Part shown: in pieces, positions 5,316-7,853 of the stretch
Numbering within the stretch: position 1 is the first letter of the stretch
Layout of the letters: each line of letters begins with the position of its first letter
From: CAYLJO01 sp964383905
Lineage (GTDB): Bacteria > Acidobacteriota > Blastocatellia > Pyrinomonadales > Pyrinomonadaceae
DNA: 7,853 nucleotides
Reading direction: 5' to 3'
Assembly (NCBI GenBank): GCA_964383905.1
Contig: CAYLJO010000270.1
Span: 1-7,853, forward strand
The notes under the pieces: model-generated
Seen by the model: the letters and a program-made list of their open reading frames with translations, nothing else
The model's database searches: none
Told to the model about the DNA's origin: nothing
Translations under genes and position numbers: made by a program

Positions 5316-7445
5316 ATGAGATTTGATCGGACAGTTAAAGTTGTCGCACTTGCCGCGTTGTGTCTTGTCGTTATCCGGTATGCGCCCGCGCCGGCCGCGA
5401 CCGCTGGGCCCGCGGCGAATCCGTTCTTTGCTGAAAGTAGTCTGCCATATCATGCGCCACCGTTCAGTGAGATTAATGACAGCGACTACACGCCGGCGAT
5501 AGAAGCAGGGATGAAGGGGCAGCTCGCGGAGATCGAGGCAATTGCCGACAACAGCGCGCCACCGACGTTTGCCAATACTCTCGAGGCGATGGAGCGCTCG
5601 GGCGCACTGCTGACTCGCGTGACCAAAGTGTTCTTCAACCTCAGTCAGTCGAACACCAACGATACGATACAGAAAATCAAAGCTGAGGAAGCGCCGAAGT
5701 TGGCCGCACACTCGGATGCAATTTACCTGAACGCAAAGCTGTTCGCGCGCGTCAAGACGCTTTACGACCAGCGTGACGCGCTCAAGCTCGACAGCGAATC
5801 GCGCTATCTCGTCGAACGTTATTACAAGGCCTTCGTACGCGCCGGCGCTGAGCTTTCAGAGGCTGACAAGACAATTCTGCGCGGGCTCAATCAGGAAGAA
5901 GCGAAGTTGACCACGCGGTTCGAAGACCATGTGCTGGCCGAAACCACAAATTCCGCGGTAGTCGTTGACAACAAGGCCGAGTTGGACGGCTTAAACGAAG
6001 CTGAAATCGCCGCCGCCGCGCAGAGGGCGAAAGAACGAGGCCTCGCGGGCAAGTGGGTGCTCGAATTACAGAACACTACGCAACAGCCCGCCCTTTCGTC
6101 CCTTACGAACCGCAGGTTGCGCGAGCGGCTCTTGAAGGCCTCAGAGCTTCGCGGCAACCACGGCGGGCCGAATGATACCAAGGCTCTCGCCGCCCGGCTG
6201 GCCCGGCTTCGGGAGCAACACGCTAAGCTCTTGGGTTATCCGAATTACGCAACCTTTGTCCTCGAGGACCAGATGGCCAAGACGCCGCAGAAGGCTGAAG
6301 AGTTAATGACCGGTATGGTGCCGGCGGCCACCGCCAAAGCCCGCGGCGAAGCGGCCAGGATGCAGAAGTTGATTGACGCACAAAAAGGGGGTTTTGCGCT
6401 CGGCCCTGCCGACTGGGAGTTTTACGCAGAGAGGGTGCGAAAGGCCGAGTATGACCTCGACGCATCTCAAGTGAAGCCTTACTTCGAACTCGATCACGTG
6501 CTTCACGACGGCGTGTTCTTTGCGGCGAACAAGCTTTACGGCCTTACCTTCAAGGAGCGCAAGGACATCCCCGTCTATCAACCGGATGTGCGTGTATTCG
6601 AGGTGTTCGATGCCGATGGTAAGTCTTTGGCGCTTTTTTACGCCGACTACTTCCAGCGTTCGAACAAAAACGGGGGTGCGTGGCAGGACAGCTTCGTCGA
6701 TCCGAGCGGCCTCATGGGAACCAAGGGGGTGGTCGTCAACGTCACCAACTTTACCAAGCCCGCTCCCGGTCAGCCCGCGCTGCTGACCTTTGATGATGTG
6801 ACCACGATGTTTCATGAGTTTGGACATGCCCTGCACGGAATGTTCTACAAGGGCCGCTATCCCTATCTGGGCGGCGTGCCGCGCGACTTCGTCGAATTTC
6901 CGTCGCAATTCAATGAACATTGGGCGCTCGACCCGGCCGTGTTCGCCAACTACGCCAAGCACTATCAAACGAGCAAACAGATGCCGCAGGAGCTGGTGGA
7001 CAAGATCAAGAAAGCGCGCACCTTCAATCAGGGCTATGCGACCACGGAATACCTTGCCGCTGCCCTGCTCGATATGGCATGGCACTCGTTGCCGGCAGAC
7101 GCTCCGCTGCAGGACGTAAACGCTTTCGAGGCGGCGGCTCTAAAACGTTTTCAGATCGACCTGACCCAAGTCCCGCCGCGTTACCACACGACTTACTTTT
7201 CGCATATTTGGGATGGCGGGTACGCGGCCGGCTACTACGCGTACCTATGGAGTGAGGTGCTCGACGACGATGCTTTCTACTGGTTCAAAGAGCATGGCGG
7301 GTTGACGCGTGCGAACGGACAACGCTTTCGCGAAATGGTCCTGTCGCGTGGCGGCACCGAGGATGCTGGGAATATTTTCCGGGCCTTCCGCGGCCGCGAG
7401 CCGAGCGTGGAGCCGCTGCTCGAGGAGCGCGGTCTGAAGCGGTGA
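5316..7445 (+). CDS. dcp: Peptidyl-dipeptidase Dcp (M3 metallopeptidase), exported
   Basis: Dcp is a zinc carboxypeptidase of family M3 that releases dipeptides from the C-terminus of oligopeptides. The 709-residue product is close to the usual family length of about 680 plus an export signal. Residues 1-8 (MRFDRTVK) and the hydrophobic stretch 9-20 form a signal peptide, with cleavage likely after the alanine-rich segment near 25-35; the cysteine at 15 is not in a good lipobox. The helical N-terminal domain is complete. The zinc site is HEFGH at 500-504, with Glu527 in DFVEFPSQFNEHW as third ligand. The substrate-closing loop GGYAAGYYAYLW is near 634-645. The tail NGQRFREMVLSRGG matches Dcp more than thimet oligopeptidase or OpdA. 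Zinc-ligand spacing is two residues shorter than in the E. coli enzyme as I remember it. Flanked by remnants, it appears to be a single-gene unit. Confidence 0.95.
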   Translation: MRFDRTVKVVALAALCLVVIRYAPAPAATAGPAANPFFAESSLPYHAPPFSEINDSDYTPAIEAGMKGQLAEIEAIADNSAPPTFANTLEAMERSGALLTRVTKVFFNLSQSNTNDTIQKIKAEEAPKLAAHSDAIYLNAKLFARVKTLYDQRDALKLDSESRYLVERYYKAFVRAGAELSEADKTILRGLNQEEAKLTTRFEDHVLAETTNSAVVVDNKAELDGLNEAEIAAAAQRAKERGLAGKWVLELQNTTQQPALSSLTNRRLRERLLKASELRGNHGGPNDTKALAARLARLREQHAKLLGYPNYATFVLEDQMAKTPQKAEELMTGMVPAATAKARGEAARMQKLIDAQKGGFALGPADWEFYAERVRKAEYDLDASQVKPYFELDHVLHDGVFFAANKLYGLTFKERKDIPVYQPDVRVFEVFDADGKSLALFYADYFQRSNKNGGAWQDSFVDPSGLMGTKGVVVNVTNFTKPAPGQPALLTFDDVTTMFHEFGHALHGMFYKGRYPYLGGVPRDFVEFPSQFNEHWALDPAVFANYAKHYQTSKQMPQELVDKIKKARTFNQGYATTEYLAAALLDMAWHSLPADAPLQDVNAFEAAALKRFQIDLTQVPPRYHTTYFSHIWDGGYAAGYYAYLWSEVLDDDAFYWFKEHGGLTRANGQRFREMVLSRGGTEDAGNIFRAFRGREPSVEPLLEERGLKR

Positions 7446-7679
7446 TTGTATTCGTGGTGTGGGCAGCATATATCTGGACCCTGGTTGCAAGTTACAGCTC
7501 ACGAAATCTTTGAGGCAGCAACTGACCCTGCGATTAATATCAATTCCGCCTGGGATGAAGTAGTAGATCCCTGTAATAGCGCACCTTCTGTTTCGCCATG
7601 GATTGGATTTTCTCGGAAAAGGCTAGGGGGAATGGTGGCGACGCGCTTTGCGACTAATATCAGCAACTTATCCGATTAA
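7446..7679 (+). pseudogene. Fragment of a HExxE-type (metallopeptidase-like) protein
   Basis: Directly behind the dcp stop a 77-codon frame contains a block, about 7491-7577, reading VTAHEIFEAATDP and then AWDEVVDPCN. This resembles the AHExxEAxTDP...GDEixDxC signature seen in hypothetical secreted, metallopeptidase-like bacterial proteins. His19, Glu20 and Glu23 would be the metal-site residues. The sequence before the block and the tail after it (RKRLGGMVATRF onward) have no resemblance to anything I know. The TTG at 7446 has no ribosome binding site and its base composition is more AT-rich than dcp. It is best read as an internal piece of a longer lost gene. Confidence 0.5.
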
Positions 7680-7705
7680 TTCTGGCTTGACCCTTACAAT
7701 GATCG

Positions 7706-7853
7706 TCAAGATCTAGATTGGTAAGCGTCAAAGACCGTCACGAGCTTGGTGATCACCATCACCTCCCGAATCCTCTGCGTCAGATTGAGAAGCTTGAGTT
7801 GCCAGCCAAACAAGTCTTTATAGAAGCTCGCAGTTTTGGTAGTATCTCGATAT
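7706..7853 (-). pseudogene. Chimeric frame: VOC/glyoxalase-like start fused to STAS domain end
   Basis: The minus-strand frame enters from the right edge and stops with TGA at 7708-7706. Its first 18 visible residues, YRDTTKTASFYKDLFGWQ, match the opening strand and helix of VOC (glyoxalase/bleomycin-resistance) proteins. The following residues, LKLLNLTQRIREVMVITKLV then TVFDAY, match the last helix and strand of STAS domains of anti-sigma-factor antagonists. These domains are not normally joined within a fold, so the frame probably records a deletion fusing two genes near 7799. The STAS tail also ends early (YQSRS). The gene continues beyond the window, so its true start cannot be seen. Domain matches are by eye from short segments. 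Confidence 0.6.

Noticed and set aside
6303..7085. A 260-codon minus-strand open frame
   Set aside because: It is antisense to the conserved catalytic region of dcp and has no family resemblance.
7749..7758. A 10-base palindrome, ggtgatcacc
   Set aside because: It falls within STAS-coding codons for conserved residues (VIT), so the coding sequence explains it.
1..7853. Search for CRISPR repeats, tRNA genes, IS elements with terminal repeats, and phage genes
   Set aside because: No regularly spaced repeats, cloverleaf-like segments, transposase motifs or phage proteins were recognised on either strand.

Overview
This window is a moderately GC-rich bacterial chromosome segment, most likely from a soil or environmental Gram-negative. 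A secreted Dcp-type M3 peptidase, a DUF433/DUF5615 toxin-antitoxin-like pair and a Fur-family regulator next to katG would all suit Acidobacteriota, but that placement is inference from gene style only. No rRNA, tRNA, CRISPR array, intact insertion sequence or prophage gene is visible.

Layout. At 14-510 (minus) is a two-gene DUF433 antitoxin / DUF5615 PIN-like toxin cassette; its toxin has lost the usual C-terminal part. From 511 to 1974 there is mostly decayed DNA. It holds an unassigned minus-strand open frame (657-800), the 3' end of a superfamily-1 helicase gene (948-1442, minus), a small plus-strand gene that abuts it and appears frameshifted (1472-1616), and two strong inverted repeats. 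The core of the window is 1975-4739: a peroxide-defence unit on the minus strand made of a Fur/PerR-family repressor (4286-4693) followed by a complete catalase-peroxidase gene, katG (1975-4209). An intrinsic terminator separates the two genes, and a matching palindromic operator candidate lies upstream of each. From 4740 to 5315 are two short protein-like frames and the leader of the next gene. At 5316-7445 (plus) is a complete, exported peptidyl-dipeptidase of the Dcp type. From 7446 to the right edge there are more remnants: a piece of a HExxE-type protein directly behind dcp and, on the minus strand, a frame that joins the start of a VOC/glyoxalase-like domain to the end of a STAS domain.

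How the parts work together. The clear functional module is regulator plus KatG: the regulator keeps the metal-site residues expected for a peroxide-sensing PerR and probably represses both itself and katG. It has no cysteine at all, so it cannot carry the usual structural zinc site. Dcp is an independent peptide-degradation gene. No new multi-gene system is evident. The less ordinary content is the cysteine-free PerR with its paired operators, and the number of truncated or fused gene ends on both sides of the intact genes, which points to repeated small deletions or rearrangements.
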